Shown here piece by piece: positions 41,961 through 51,060 of a stretch of 64,000 nucleotides of DNA. Every line of letters starts with the position of its first letter. Positions within the stretch are counted from its first letter, which is position 1. This stretch comes from Metabacillus dongyingensis. GTDB lineage: Bacteria > Bacillota > Bacilli > Bacillales > Bacillaceae. Below the pieces are notes generated by a model. The model ran no database searches. It was given only the letters and a program-made list of their open reading frames with translations, and was not told where the DNA came from. A program made the translations under genes and the position numbers. The DNA is taken from positions 1,366,001 through 1,430,000 of the forward strand of contig NZ_CP082944.1 in the NCBI RefSeq assembly GCF_019933155.2, given 5' to 3'.

Positions 41961-42830
41961 ATGATACCAGTGAGAGGAATGTTATTCTTGGAAAGTCATG
42001 ATTTGCGGATTTTTAAACATGTTGCAGAACTACAATCAGTATCTAAAGCTGCTGAAAAATTGGGCTATGTACAACCTAATGTTAGTCAGCGAATTAAGGT
42101 TTTGGAAGATGAACTAGGCGTCAGATTATTTATTCGTAATAATAGAGGGGTATCATTGACTGAGGAGGGAAGCGTCTTACTGGAGTATACAAATCAAATT
42201 ATACTATTAATGGACGAAGCCAAGTCATTAGTTAATCCTAAAAAATGGAGAGGATCTCTAACAATAGGTGCATCCCAAACGATTTCTGCAGTTAGAATTC
42301 CAAAGCTGTTTTCTTCTTTTTTGAGAGAACATAAAAATATTGATGTAAAAGTAAGAACGAATGATAAGCAAAAGTTACAAGAAATGCTTTCTTATGGAGA
42401 ACTCGATGGTGTTTTTATAAATGGTACATATAATTACTCACAGTTCGAAATCGTTTATAGTTATTTTGAGAAAATCGTACTCATTTCACCTAAACATAGT
42501 CAATTTGAAAAGCAACATGATCAAACGTTAATTGTTAATAGTGATACAAATTGCATATACAGAAATAAAACACTAGATATTTTCAAAGAAAGTAATTTTC
42601 ATGATCTGGCTATCATGGAGTTTGATTCGCTTGAATCTATTCTGCAAGCAGTTCATGATGGACTTGGTATCAGTATAATACCGGCAGACGTAGCTAATAT
42701 TCGAAAAGAAATACAAACAATTCAATATAAAGAATTGTCTGAAACAATCAAGATAGATTTTATAATCAAACATAGAAAACAGCAACCGCAAAGTCTAAAA
42801 AAATTTATTCATTTTTTACAGAGAACATAA
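41961..42830 (+). CDS. LysR-family transcriptional regulator
   Basis: A 289-residue regulator. The winged helix-turn-helix (about 15-70) reads 'FKHVAELQSVSKAAEKLGYVQPNVSQRIKVLEDELGVRLF', followed by a periplasmic-binding-like effector domain. ATG 41961 has AAGGAGG upstream; an in-frame TTG at 41988 behind GAGAGGA would give the more typical LysR N-terminus, so the start is uncertain. It is divergent from the SDR gene, its likely target. Confidence 0.9.
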   Translation: MIPVRGMLFLESHDLRIFKHVAELQSVSKAAEKLGYVQPNVSQRIKVLEDELGVRLFIRNNRGVSLTEEGSVLLEYTNQIILLMDEAKSLVNPKKWRGSLTIGASQTISAVRIPKLFSSFLREHKNIDVKVRTNDKQKLQEMLSYGELDGVFINGTYNYSQFEIVYSYFEKIVLISPKHSQFEKQHDQTLIVNSDTNCIYRNKTLDIFKESNFHDLAIMEFDSLESILQAVHDGLGISIIPADVANIRKEIQTIQYKELSETIKIDFIIKHRKQQPQSLKKFIHFLQRT

Positions 42831-43215
42831 TTCGATAATACTTGAAATGGACTTTATTTTCCATTTGCTAAAGCTAGAAACTAATCCGTTATTCCGTTAA
42901 CGGGGTGCATTTCTTGAGGAAGAAATGCGCTCTTCTTAATGAATTGAGTATGCACTTTTAGTACAGGTACTTACATAATGGTGAGTGTTAAATCAGTCCT
43001 AAAAAACATTTTTTCTATAAGGGGGACAAGCGAACCTATTACTCGCAAAGTAGAATAGCTGCATTCTCGGGGGCATCGTACGTTGTACGAAAAGATCATG
43101 CACTTAGTCATTTTTTAATTATTCAAGAAAAAGGCGTAAGAATGGAAAAGTGACCAAAGGAGACTACACTAACCCTAGATAAGAATCCATTTTGATCAAG
43201 TATTTTCTTCGGAAA
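42831..43215. other. Region without a supported gene
   Basis: A hairpin (GCATTTCTT/AAGAAATGC, 42906-42930) follows the LysR gene and may be its terminator. The rest shows no frame with a ribosome site. Confidence 0.4.
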
Positions 43216-43256
43216 ACAGAAAAATGACCACTCAACTTTTCTTTAAGTGGTCATCA
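43216..43256 (-). terminator. Terminator of the carbonic anhydrase gene
   Basis: ATGACCACT and AGTGGTCAT form the stem. On the minus strand it is followed by a T run. Confidence 0.75.
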
Positions 43257-43273
43257 CTACATGAAATCATTCT

Positions 43274-44092
43274 TTATTTAGTTTTATATAATTCACGATC
43301 ATTAAAAGATTGAAGATGACGATGGTTGTCAGGGAAGATTTGCTGGAATGCCTGAATTTGTTCTTTCGACATTTCAATCGGCTGCTCAAATATGATCCAT
43401 TTCACTTCTTCTGTACAAGGAGGAGTTGTTAACGATCCATTATAATGAAAAGACGTTTGTTCTTGAGGGAGTATACCTTTTAAATCGACCGGTTCTTTTA
43501 CGGAAATATCTTCTCCTGTTTCTTCCTGCGGTAATACATCCCAAATAGATGCAAGTTTTTCATTTTTTTTACCCTCTTGTATCATCACTCCAAGGACGGT
43601 AATCTTTCCATTCGCGTCTTTATGTACAAGGTGTAGCTCCATATCATAATTTTGGCCATTAAATTGATGTTCACTCGGAGTATGGAAATGAAATTGAGCG
43701 AGATTGTACTTATTTCCTTCAACTAAAATACTGTTGCTTTCTGTTGTGGCATTAGCCTGCACGGTATGACCGTTGTTTACAAGTGTAAAAGGTGCAGGCT
43801 CATATTGAATCTGAATGTATTCTATTTTTTTATCGGTTATTACCTGTGAAAATTCAATATTAATTGGAGATTGTTCACTTCCGTTGACACATGTTGAGTT
43901 CGCTTGGTCCAATTCTCCCCAGTGTTCAGGTCCTGTTTCCCCTTCATAGGACCAATGAGCAGTCTGTGTACTTTGAGCCTCTTTTCCTTCACTTTTATCT
44001 GTATTAGGTATTTCTATAGTTTTCTCCGAGCAAGCTCCTAATGAAAAGCTTAAAGAAACAGCTAAAAATGGATATACGAATTTCTTCCGCAT
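43274..44092 (-). CDS. Alpha-type carbonic anhydrase lipoprotein
   Basis: A 272-residue exported carbonic anhydrase. Signal peptide with lipobox (SLGAC). In the mature enzyme HWSYEGETGPEHWG opens the domain, SPINI follows, the zinc histidines lie in FHFHTPSEH and ELHLVH, and the active-site Thr region is SLTTPPC. It interconverts CO2 and bicarbonate at the cell surface. Alpha-type enzymes are uncommon in Bacillus compared with beta and gamma forms, which fits acquired cargo. Confidence 0.93.
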   Translation of the reverse strand: MRKKFVYPFLAVSLSFSLGACSEKTIEIPNTDKSEGKEAQSTQTAHWSYEGETGPEHWGELDQANSTCVNGSEQSPINIEFSQVITDKKIEYIQIQYEPAPFTLVNNGHTVQANATTESNSILVEGNKYNLAQFHFHTPSEHQFNGQNYDMELHLVHKDANGKITVLGVMIQEGKKNEKLASIWDVLPQEETGEDISVKEPVDLKGILPQEQTSFHYNGSLTTPPCTEEVKWIIFEQPIEMSKEQIQAFQQIFPDNHRHLQSFNDRELYKTK

Positions 44093-44523
44093 GTTTTATA
44101 AATCTCCCTTTTCTAATTTTTTAGTATTCATTTAAAATAAATACTAAAAAACAAATAACAACAAAACATTATTTTCCAGATGGCGTTTACATTATGAAAT
44201 TAGGGGAAACGGACTACTGATTGACGAGTGAAAAGAACCATTATGTTAAATATTTGTGATACTGACTTGTTTATATTTAAAGAAAATAGGAGAAATAGTT
44301 ACATCTCCTTTTTTTGCGAAAAGAGCCAGCTGACAATTGAGATTATTCCTTGTTACAATGAAAAACTTCAAAACGGAACTCCTTAAAACTAAATTGGCGG
44401 TTTTTCTTCTTTTATTAAATGACCCCAAAGTTCTTCTTCAGATTTATTAAGTATCTTTCTAATCTTTAGCGCTACCCTTAATGTTTAGCAGTATAACTGA
44501 CCGAAAAACTGACCAAACTGACT
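44093..44523. other. Region without a supported gene
   Basis: AT-rich. A repeated ACTGACC motif at 44495-44515 resembles sequence just after attachment copy 2 (ACTGACCAAACGACTGACC near 34071) and may be another island-end relic. Confidence 0.4.
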
Positions 44524-44600
44524 GTAGATGCTTTAAAAGTTTCATAAATTAGTATAATGATGGTTTAAAATATACCGGTGCAAATGGATTTTTCCTGTCC
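44524..44600 (-). pseudogene. Scrap of methyltransferase gene before attachment copy 4
   Basis: The minus strand reads NPFAPVYFKPSLY followed by a stop, matching NPVVPVFFKPPLY in the fragment before attachment copy 3. It shows that the left flanks of copies 3 and 4 are homologous. Confidence 0.6.
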
Positions 44601-44627
44601 TGTCCTGAACGTGCAAAACTATCTTAT

Positions 44628-44681
44628 TTCCTTGACAGGGAAGGGGTCGGGGGTTCGAATTCCTCACAGGTCATAAGCCTA
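44628..44681 (+). repeat. Attachment-site core, copy 4
   Basis: This matches copy 1 with about three differences (GAATTCC for GAATCCC, ATAAGCC for ATATACC). The same terminator hairpin follows at about 44691-44724. Confidence 0.88.
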
Positions 44682-44753
44682 TAAACGTTTAAAAGGGTTT
44701 CCCGGTAAGGGAGACCCTTTTTATTTGCTATTGAAATAATTTAACTGGCCAAT

Positions 44754-44865
44754 TTAATTTCTTACCTTTAAAAAGTATCCAGCGTCTGAATCCATCTATT
44801 TAGTGAAATGTGCAGAAAAGTTCATAGCAGTCTCAATAATCTTTATGTCCGAGTCTTTGAATAAT
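44754..44865 (-). pseudogene. Degraded integrase C-terminal remnant
   Basis: The minus strand reads MDSDAGYFLKVRN at its end, matching MDSDVGNAFLKVRN of the fragment after copy 2, with upstream stops and lost catalytic residues. It is the mark of a further island that used the same site. Confidence 0.75.
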
Positions 44866-44951
44866 AACTTTATAAAGAGCTACTAACATATGAAATGTAT
44901 TTCTTATTTTCTATATTAGTAGCTCTTTAATTTGGAATCTCTTCAAACTAA

Positions 44952-46271
44952 TTATCTTAGTAAGCCCACTTTAATCCCTTTATTTAATATATTTTGATAA
45001 TCAATAAATTCATATATATCATCTTCAATTAATGAACTTAAGTGCTTAAATTCGTCTACAGACAACTCTTCAATTGTTTTATGATTATCTTCACAATAAA
45101 TTACAATAGAACCAACAATGCTATGAGCATCTCTAAAAGCAACCCCTTTGCTGACCAAATAATCAGCAACCTCTGTTGCATTGAGAAAACCATTTTTCAC
45201 AGCTTTTTTCATGTTTTCTCTATTAACCTTCATTGTAGATATCATTTTAGACATAATTTTCAAACAAGCTAATACTGTATCCAGCGAATCAAAAAAAGGT
45301 TCTTTGTCTTCCTGCATATCTTTATTGTATGCCAAAGGTAATCCTTTCATAGTTGTTAATAGCGATGTAAGTGATCCATATACTCGTCCTGTTTTTCCTC
45401 TTATAAGCTCAGCGGCATCAGGGTTTTTCTTTTGAGGCATGATACTGCTGCCTGTAGAGTAAGCGTCATCGATCGTAATAAATTTAAACTCTTGACTGCT
45501 CCATAAAATTAATTCTTCACTTAATCTGCTTAAGTGCATCATGATAATTGAAAAGTCAGCCATTAATTCTAAAAGATAATCTCTGTCACTTACTCCGTCT
45601 AGGAAATTATCCACCGGTTTAGAGAACCCCAGTTCTTCTGCTGTAATTTCTCGATTTATATGATGAGTAGTTCCTGCCAGAGCCCCGCAGCCAAGCGGAC
45701 TTTCGTTCATAATTTCAATTGCCTTAAGAACTCTTTTTCTATCCCGATTCAGCATGTTATAGTATGCCATTAGATGGTGTTGAAAAGTTATTACTTGAGC
45801 ACGCTGAAGATGGGTATATCCTGGCATAATTACATTATTTTCTTTTGCTTTTTTTTCCAGGCTATTTTGCAGATCCTCAATCGATTTGATCACTTCTAAA
45901 GCCTTATTTTTAGCGTAAAGTCTAATATCTGTAGCAACTTGGTCATTTCTGCTCCGTGCTGTGTGGAGTTTTTTTGCTGTGTCACCAATTCGTTCTGTCA
46001 AATTCACTTCAACAAAGCTGTGGATATCTTCAAAATTTCCTTCGATAGGCAATGTTCCGTTTTCAATGTCCTCTAAAATCGAAAGAAGAGATTTTACAAG
46101 ATCTTCGCCTTCTTTTTTTGTGAGCAAATCACATTGCACTAACATATTGACGTGAGCAATACTTCCTTTAATATCTTCAGAATAAAGCCTTTTATCAACC
46201 TTAAGTGAGCTATTAAAGTCTTCCATTAATTTATTTTCTTCTTTTCTAAAACGTCCTCCCCAAAGCTTCAT
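44952..46271 (-). CDS. argH: Argininosuccinate lyase-family enzyme
   Basis: A 439-residue lyase of the fumarase/aspartase superfamily. It starts KLWGGRFRKEEN, has HTARSRNDQ, the THLQRAQ histidine region, and the signature GSSIMPQKKNPD (about 275-285). The family cleaves argininosuccinate to arginine and fumarate. It is not beside argG. Instead it lies just downstream of an APC permease and a regulator, which suggests cleavage of an imported N-succinyl or aspartate-type compound as an alternative. Catalytic motifs appear intact. It is slightly shorter than typical (about 460). Confidence 0.9.
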   Translation of the reverse strand: MKLWGGRFRKEENKLMEDFNSSLKVDKRLYSEDIKGSIAHVNMLVQCDLLTKKEGEDLVKSLLSILEDIENGTLPIEGNFEDIHSFVEVNLTERIGDTAKKLHTARSRNDQVATDIRLYAKNKALEVIKSIEDLQNSLEKKAKENNVIMPGYTHLQRAQVITFQHHLMAYYNMLNRDRKRVLKAIEIMNESPLGCGALAGTTHHINREITAEELGFSKPVDNFLDGVSDRDYLLELMADFSIIMMHLSRLSEELILWSSQEFKFITIDDAYSTGSSIMPQKKNPDAAELIRGKTGRVYGSLTSLLTTMKGLPLAYNKDMQEDKEPFFDSLDTVLACLKIMSKMISTMKVNRENMKKAVKNGFLNATEVADYLVSKGVAFRDAHSIVGSIVIYCEDNHKTIEELSVDEFKHLSSLIEDDIYEFIDYQNILNKGIKVGLLR

Positions 46272-46303
46272 AACGAGTTCTCCTTTTGTGGAATTTCTGA
46301 CTT

Positions 46304-47875
46304 TTAAGATATTTTAGTTACACTTTCTTGTAATTCTTCAATGTTCCCTTTTTTACGCATGTACCATACTCCGTTATAAACTGCAAAGTAGTAAAAGATA
46401 AATCCAAGTATTGCCGCAACTATAGACATAAATGGCTCAGGAACAATACCATTGCCGCCAAAATTTCCTATATAGGACAGCAAAACAAGCAATAGAATAT
46501 AAATAACAAGATATAACCCGCCTATGATTTCAACTGATTTATGTTTATTGATAAAATGGGTTACTAAATAACAGCCAATTCCTAAAATTAACCCCGTAAT
46601 TGCAAGTTGTACCCTGCTCCAGTTTGTCCAATAAATAAGAAGCGTAGCAAAAACAAAGGCTAATGGAGCAATGATATGCATACCTGGGAGACCATTGTCT
46701 TTTGTCAAACCAACCTTACGGAAAACCATTACAGTAACACATGCCGAAGCATACTTGAAAATACCTATTGCTCCCACAATAGCAACAATTGCAGTCCAGC
46801 TTTTTAAAGGGAATAAGAATAGCATTCCGATAAAGAAGTTGAGAGCAAGTGCACGAGTCGGGACACCAAACCGCTTGTTGATTGATCCGAAGAAAGATGG
46901 CAGGAACCCGCTTTTCGCCATTCCAAAAACATGTCTTGAAGTTCCAGCTGTATAAGTAAGGGCTGAGCCTGTTGGGGAAATCATGGCGTCAGCTGTTATG
47001 ATCCATGATAACCAAACCATATTTGCCATAAGTGCCAGATTAGCAAATGGAGAATCAAATTTAATGCCACTCCAGCCATTTGCCAGCATTTCCGGTGGAA
47101 CTGCTCCAATAAAAACAACTTGAAGTAACACATATAAAATTGCTGCAACTACCAGAGAGGTGATCAAAGCCAGTGGAATATTTCGTCTAGGGTTGACCAC
47201 TTCTCCACTCATCATGATAACGTTTCCAAATCCTGTGTACGCAAAAAATATACCACTGGTTAATATCGCACTTAATCCAGCGCTATAACCATTAGGGGCA
47301 AATCCCTGACTCGTAAAGTTCTCTGCATGAAAACCTGTCATAAAAAAAGCCAGGATCGTTAGGACGGGTACAACAAACTTAATAGTGGTAATAACGGTGT
47401 TCGTGACTGCAAATAGTTTCACTCCAAAATAGTTAAAAACCACAAAGAATATCATTAAAAGTGTTGATGCCAGAATGCCGGTTGTTGTAAGCTGCTCCTT
47501 AGTTACATCATATAGCCCTGGCCAAAACTGATTGGCGTATTGTATAACTCCGGCAGATTCCACTGGTGCTGTGGCACAATAGCCAAGCCAGATAGAATAA
47601 CTAGTTACTGTAGCAAGCATTTTTCCATGGGAATAGAGGGGATACCGTCCTAAACCACCTGTTTCAGGCTTAACTCTGCCTAATTCAGCATAAATAAGAG
47701 CTATGAGTGTTATGGCAACTGCACCAATCATCCAAGAAATAATAGCTGCAGGACCAGCTAATTTTGCTGCTGCCCATGGTCCAAAGAGCCAACTTGACCC
47801 TATTATTCCCCCGAGAGATAGTGCTGTAAGTGACCAAAATCCCATTTTCTTTTTCAAATATTGTTCTTGATCCAT
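46304..47875 (-). CDS. APC-superfamily amino acid permease (YveA/AspP-like)
   Basis: A 523-residue transporter with about 12-13 membrane segments. N-terminal 'LTALSLGGIIGSSWLFGPW' is the APC unwound-helix motif, and 'YAELGRVKPETGGLGRYPLYSHG' resembles the YveA aspartate/glutamate:proton symporter group. It is followed about 30 bases later by the lyase gene, so the two likely form an uptake and cleavage operon. The substrate is inferred to be an acidic amino acid or derivative. Confidence 0.88.
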   Translation of the reverse strand: MDQEQYLKKKMGFWSLTALSLGGIIGSSWLFGPWAAAKLAGPAAIISWMIGAVAITLIALIYAELGRVKPETGGLGRYPLYSHGKMLATVTSYSIWLGYCATAPVESAGVIQYANQFWPGLYDVTKEQLTTTGILASTLLMIFFVVFNYFGVKLFAVTNTVITTIKFVVPVLTILAFFMTGFHAENFTSQGFAPNGYSAGLSAILTSGIFFAYTGFGNVIMMSGEVVNPRRNIPLALITSLVVAAILYVLLQVVFIGAVPPEMLANGWSGIKFDSPFANLALMANMVWLSWIITADAMISPTGSALTYTAGTSRHVFGMAKSGFLPSFFGSINKRFGVPTRALALNFFIGMLFLFPLKSWTAIVAIVGAIGIFKYASACVTVMVFRKVGLTKDNGLPGMHIIAPLAFVFATLLIYWTNWSRVQLAITGLILGIGCYLVTHFINKHKSVEIIGGLYLVIYILLLVLLSYIGNFGGNGIVPEPFMSIVAAILGFIFYYFAVYNGVWYMRKKGNIEELQESVTKIS

Positions 47876-48224
47876 GAATTTACCTCTCTTAACTAAGTAT
47901 TTACCTTTTAAATTCTCAATTTCCTTATTTTGATTCCATTTAAAGAATCAATGCAATAACTCCTTTCTTATTTTTCAGTTGAAACTTAGAGCATAGTTCA
48001 ACCCAATGTGTCAGAGAAAAAAATTTTTAAAAAAAATTCAATAAATCTAAATATGACACTTCAGGTTTAACAATGATTGACTCATAGTTTATGAATTAGC
48101 TCAATTGAATATTTTAGGGTAAATAAAAGGTATTTTCCCTAAAATGATTTTATTTTAATCATTCATATTTTTCAATATATTTTCTGAAAATTTATAAAAA
48201 AAATAACCAATCCATGGTGGATGG
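47876..48224. other. Promoter region of the permease-lyase operon
   Basis: About 350 AT-rich bases with no gene. This must hold the operon promoter and probably the site for the regulator encoded at 48225-49520; I cannot single out the operator. Confidence 0.4.
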
Positions 48225-49520
48225 TTATTTTAATCGATACATTTTACCTGGTCTTCCACGAGAAGAATAAGACTCCTCTCCGATATACTCAGCCAAATCA
48301 ACCTCACATAGACTTACTACAACGCGCCTTGCATTACGTTCATCCCAATAGAGATGTGTCGCTAAATCTTTAATCGTAAAATTACTCCAATTCATTCTTT
48401 TGATTAGAGCGTATAATTTATTATAATTTTTCACACTGATTTTGACTTTTTTTAGTTTATCTAAAAAATCTTTGTCATTTATACGGTAAGAAAAACTTAA
48501 CTCATCCTCTTCACCTGCAGATTGGATAATAGTACCGTCCTCTTGAATAATGACAATCCCATGCTCTGACTTTTCTTTTGATAGTTGAATAGCGCGCTTG
48601 GCGTTTATTTCTGCTGAATGAACGGTCACCCCATACCCAATACCTACTGTGACTGCAGTATCAGATTCATGAGAAAGTTGGTAGACAGTATCTTGTAAAT
48701 CTTTAATTTTCCGTTCAATCGCACCGCGTGAACTGAAAATTACGTAACGGCCGTTGCCTTTTTCTAATAAAGACCCATCTAATTGTTCACAGAACCTAAG
48801 CAGAGTTTCTTTTAATCGTAATTCTAAATATTGCAAGTGATATGAACTTTTAACCTTCTCTGATAGTTTGTCAAAATGTTCAATTTCGATAATTTGAACA
48901 CCAATTTGTGTGTCCTTAAAGTAAAAAGTCCTAGTCTTTTCTGCAAGAATTCTTAAAGTTTGGCGGATTTCCATGTCAGTTGTTGAAATTCGGTAAGTCG
49001 GCACTCCGGCTTCTTTTAAACTGAGATATACAGCTTCAAAACAAGTCAAAGCTCCCTTAGTCTTTTCACTTTTCCACAAATCGATGTGGAAATCAATTAA
49101 TTCTTGAGTGTTCGAGTTAATGTTAAAGGTTTTCACATAGATTTCCTTGGGAGCAAAATCTATTTGCTGTAATGCCTGTTCCAAATGGGACGTTGTTAAT
49201 TCATCGATACTCACTTTATTCAAAAATTCTGCTTGGTAATATCCCATATGCAAAAGACTTTTATAAATTCCGGATTCAGTATGTTGAATATAAACTAAGT
49301 TTTCTCCCGAATTTAAAGTGTTTTTCGCAATCATATATGAAATTCGGCTGGAAAAAAACCAGACATCAACATAGGAATTATATTCGAGGACAATTCTTTC
49401 AGTATCCTGGAAATCGCTATACGGATAAGCTATAAAATCCATGGTCATCTCATATTCTTTACCTAAATTAATAATTCGTTCTACGGATGAAATAGGACCG
49501 ATAACCCCAACTTTATACAT
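48225..49520 (-). CDS. Multidomain regulator with GGDEF-like domain and C-terminal winged helix
   Basis: A 431-residue protein. The N-terminal half begins MYKVGVIGP and looks like an alpha/beta sensor domain. The middle (about 215-345) resembles degenerate GGDEF/nucleotide-cyclase-like folds ('KGNGRYVIFSS', 'VGIGYGVTVHSAEINAKRAI') without a GGDEF motif. The C-terminal 70 residues end in a winged-helix segment (DLATHLYWDERNARRVV and SRGRPGKMYRLK). ATG 49520 follows AGGAGGAA. It sits upstream of the permease-lyase operon, its probable target. Confidence 0.7.
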   Translation of the reverse strand: MYKVGVIGPISSVERIINLGKEYEMTMDFIAYPYSDFQDTERIVLEYNSYVDVWFFSSRISYMIAKNTLNSGENLVYIQHTESGIYKSLLHMGYYQAEFLNKVSIDELTTSHLEQALQQIDFAPKEIYVKTFNINSNTQELIDFHIDLWKSEKTKGALTCFEAVYLSLKEAGVPTYRISTTDMEIRQTLRILAEKTRTFYFKDTQIGVQIIEIEHFDKLSEKVKSSYHLQYLELRLKETLLRFCEQLDGSLLEKGNGRYVIFSSRGAIERKIKDLQDTVYQLSHESDTAVTVGIGYGVTVHSAEINAKRAIQLSKEKSEHGIVIIQEDGTIIQSAGEEDELSFSYRINDKDFLDKLKKVKISVKNYNKLYALIKRMNWSNFTIKDLATHLYWDERNARRVVVSLCEVDLAEYIGEESYSSRGRPGKMYRLK

Positions 49521-49556
49521 TATTTCCTCCTGTTTTAAAAACTTTATATATAACAT

Positions 49557-49831
49557 TCTATATAGAAATTTAAAGAAATTATAGTCTCAACCTAGGTTCT
49601 GGTACAGAAATTTCAAATTTCTTGAAAGGAATCTTTGACTTTCTGAACATATCACAGAGTGTGCCTCCTTCACCTTCCTGGTATTTTAATGAACCTGCAT
49701 TAAAGAAATTAAAAAGATTTATATATTTTTAATTTTTTTGAAAATTTGAAACTTTTCCCAATGTGAAAGAGTTACATAATTGAATTTGATTTCCTAAATC
49801 AATTTCAACAAAAACCGAAGGAGGAAATTTT
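49557..49831. other. Divergent intergenic region
   Basis: No gene is seen between the regulator and the peptidoglycan-binding protein gene. It should contain both promoters. Confidence 0.4.
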
Positions 49832-50395
49832 GTGAGATTAATAAAATCATTTATCTGTTTGTCTGCTGCAGGAATTATGGCATTTCACGTTCTGCCTTCA
49901 ACAATGGCAGAAGCATCTTCAATCACCGCATCAACCCGCACAATAAGTGCCGTAAGTGATCCCTATCCAGGCCATGTCATAAAGTATGGGGATCGGGGAC
50001 CGGATGTAAGAAAAGTACAAAACCAGTTAAACAAAAACAATGTACCAATCTATGTAGATGGGATATTTGGTCAAACAACACTCAAGAAGGTCAAAGAATT
50101 ACAGATGCGAAGACATTTGAAAGCAGACGGGATAGTAGGTCCATCAACGTGGACAGCGCTCTATCATACTGAATTTCCTTATCCAGGCCATGTTGTGAAG
50201 ATAGGGGACTCGGGCATAAATGTAACACACATCCAAGCTCGTCTAAATGATGCCGGCGGATCGATTAAAATTGACGGTATTTTCGGCCCTAAAACTCAGC
50301 TGAAAGTAAAAGAATTTCAGAAAAAATTAGGATTGAAAGTTGACGGAATTGTCGGACCGGAGACGTGGGACATTTTGTTTAACTATGAAGAATAG
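49832..50395 (+). CDS. Secreted protein with two peptidoglycan-binding domains
   Basis: A 187-residue exported protein. A signal peptide (to about residue 28, ending ...MAEASS) is followed by two PG_binding_1 repeats (about 45-110 and 118-185), each with 'GDRGPDVRKVQNQL'/'GDSGINVTHIQARL' and 'VDGIFGQTT'/'IDGIFGPKT' then 'DGIVGPSTW'/'DGIVGPETW'. No catalytic domain is attached, so it probably binds cell wall or cortex as an accessory protein. The GTG start follows GAAGGAGGAA. Confidence 0.9.
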   Translation: MRLIKSFICLSAAGIMAFHVLPSTMAEASSITASTRTISAVSDPYPGHVIKYGDRGPDVRKVQNQLNKNNVPIYVDGIFGQTTLKKVKELQMRRHLKADGIVGPSTWTALYHTEFPYPGHVVKIGDSGINVTHIQARLNDAGGSIKIDGIFGPKTQLKVKEFQKKLGLKVDGIVGPETWDILFNYEE

Positions 50396-50408
50396 ATAAA
50401 TAATGAAC

Positions 50409-50441
50409 AGACGCCAATCTCTTGAACCGTAAAGGATTGGC
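50409..50441 (+). terminator. Terminator after the peptidoglycan-binding gene
   Basis: ACGCCAATC pairs with GATTGGCGT across a longer loop, followed by a short T run. Confidence 0.65.
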
Positions 50442-50579
50442 GTTTATGCTCACTTCATATAGATTAGCAAGTATATAGTATTTGATTAGGAATCTCCCAT
50501 AATATTTTTTAAAACTGAATGTCAGTCAGTGAAACAGTCATATGGTGTTCCAAACTTTTATAAAGAGGTGTACTGTTAA

Positions 50580-50897
50580 ATGAAACCCAGTAAATCAATA
50601 GTGTGGATTAATGTATTTACTGCCAAACCAGGAAAACTGGATGAATTGGTTGCAATACAAGCTGAAGAACTACTCAACTTTAAGAGTAAAGGTGTTCCTG
50701 GCTGGATAAGTAGCCGCTGGCACCGTTCTGTCGATCATAACAAGGCAATTATGGTGACTACCTTCGAGAATATTGAATTTCATAAAAGCTGGTTAGAAAA
50801 AAATGACTTTTCTGAACACCTAAACAAGATTAAACATCTTATTGAAGGAGCTGAAGGCGGGTACTATACGCTGGTGGAAAGCATTGAAAACTTGTAG
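50580..50897 (+). CDS. Antibiotic biosynthesis monooxygenase-fold (ABM) protein
   Basis: A 105-residue ferredoxin-like-fold protein. The pattern 'VNVFTAKPGKLDELVAIQAEELLNFKSKGVPGW' followed by 'MVTTFENIEFHKSWLE' matches the ABM family, small dimeric proteins that include quinone or haem monooxygenases. The exact substrate is unknown. AAAGAGGTG precedes the ATG and the gene stands alone. Confidence 0.8.
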   Translation: MKPSKSIVWINVFTAKPGKLDELVAIQAEELLNFKSKGVPGWISSRWHRSVDHNKAIMVTTFENIEFHKSWLEKNDFSEHLNKIKHLIEGAEGGYYTLVESIENL

Positions 50898-51060
50898 ATC
50901 CCCTAAATTCTATGCGATAGTGGGACATGAAAGAAAAGGGTGATATAGATTTATGCATCACCCTTACCGGCCAGCAGCCGGTCGTCTTCCTAATGATAAA
51001 AGTGAACAGTGAAACCTTTGGTGCTAGTTGAAGAAGAATGAAAGTATTTTACCTATTAAT

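Larger units (their letters stand above)
35692..44681. mobile_element. Third tRNA-Val island (about 9 kb) carrying resistance/metabolic cargo
   Basis: It lies between attachment copies 3 and 4. It encodes two TetR-controlled units (one with an SMR pump), membrane proteins, an SDR enzyme with LysR regulator and an alpha-carbonic anhydrase. No integrase is present, so the segment would depend on others for movement. The repeats have diverged slightly, suggesting an older insertion. Confidence 0.55.

Noticed and set aside
44246..44428. Minus-strand 60-codon frame
   Set aside because: No ribosome site; low-complexity AT-rich translation.
21546..44681. Reading the whole repeat-bounded region as one complete prophage
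   Set aside because: No portal, large terminase, tail, holin or endolysin genes are present, and two internal attachment copies divide it into separate segments.
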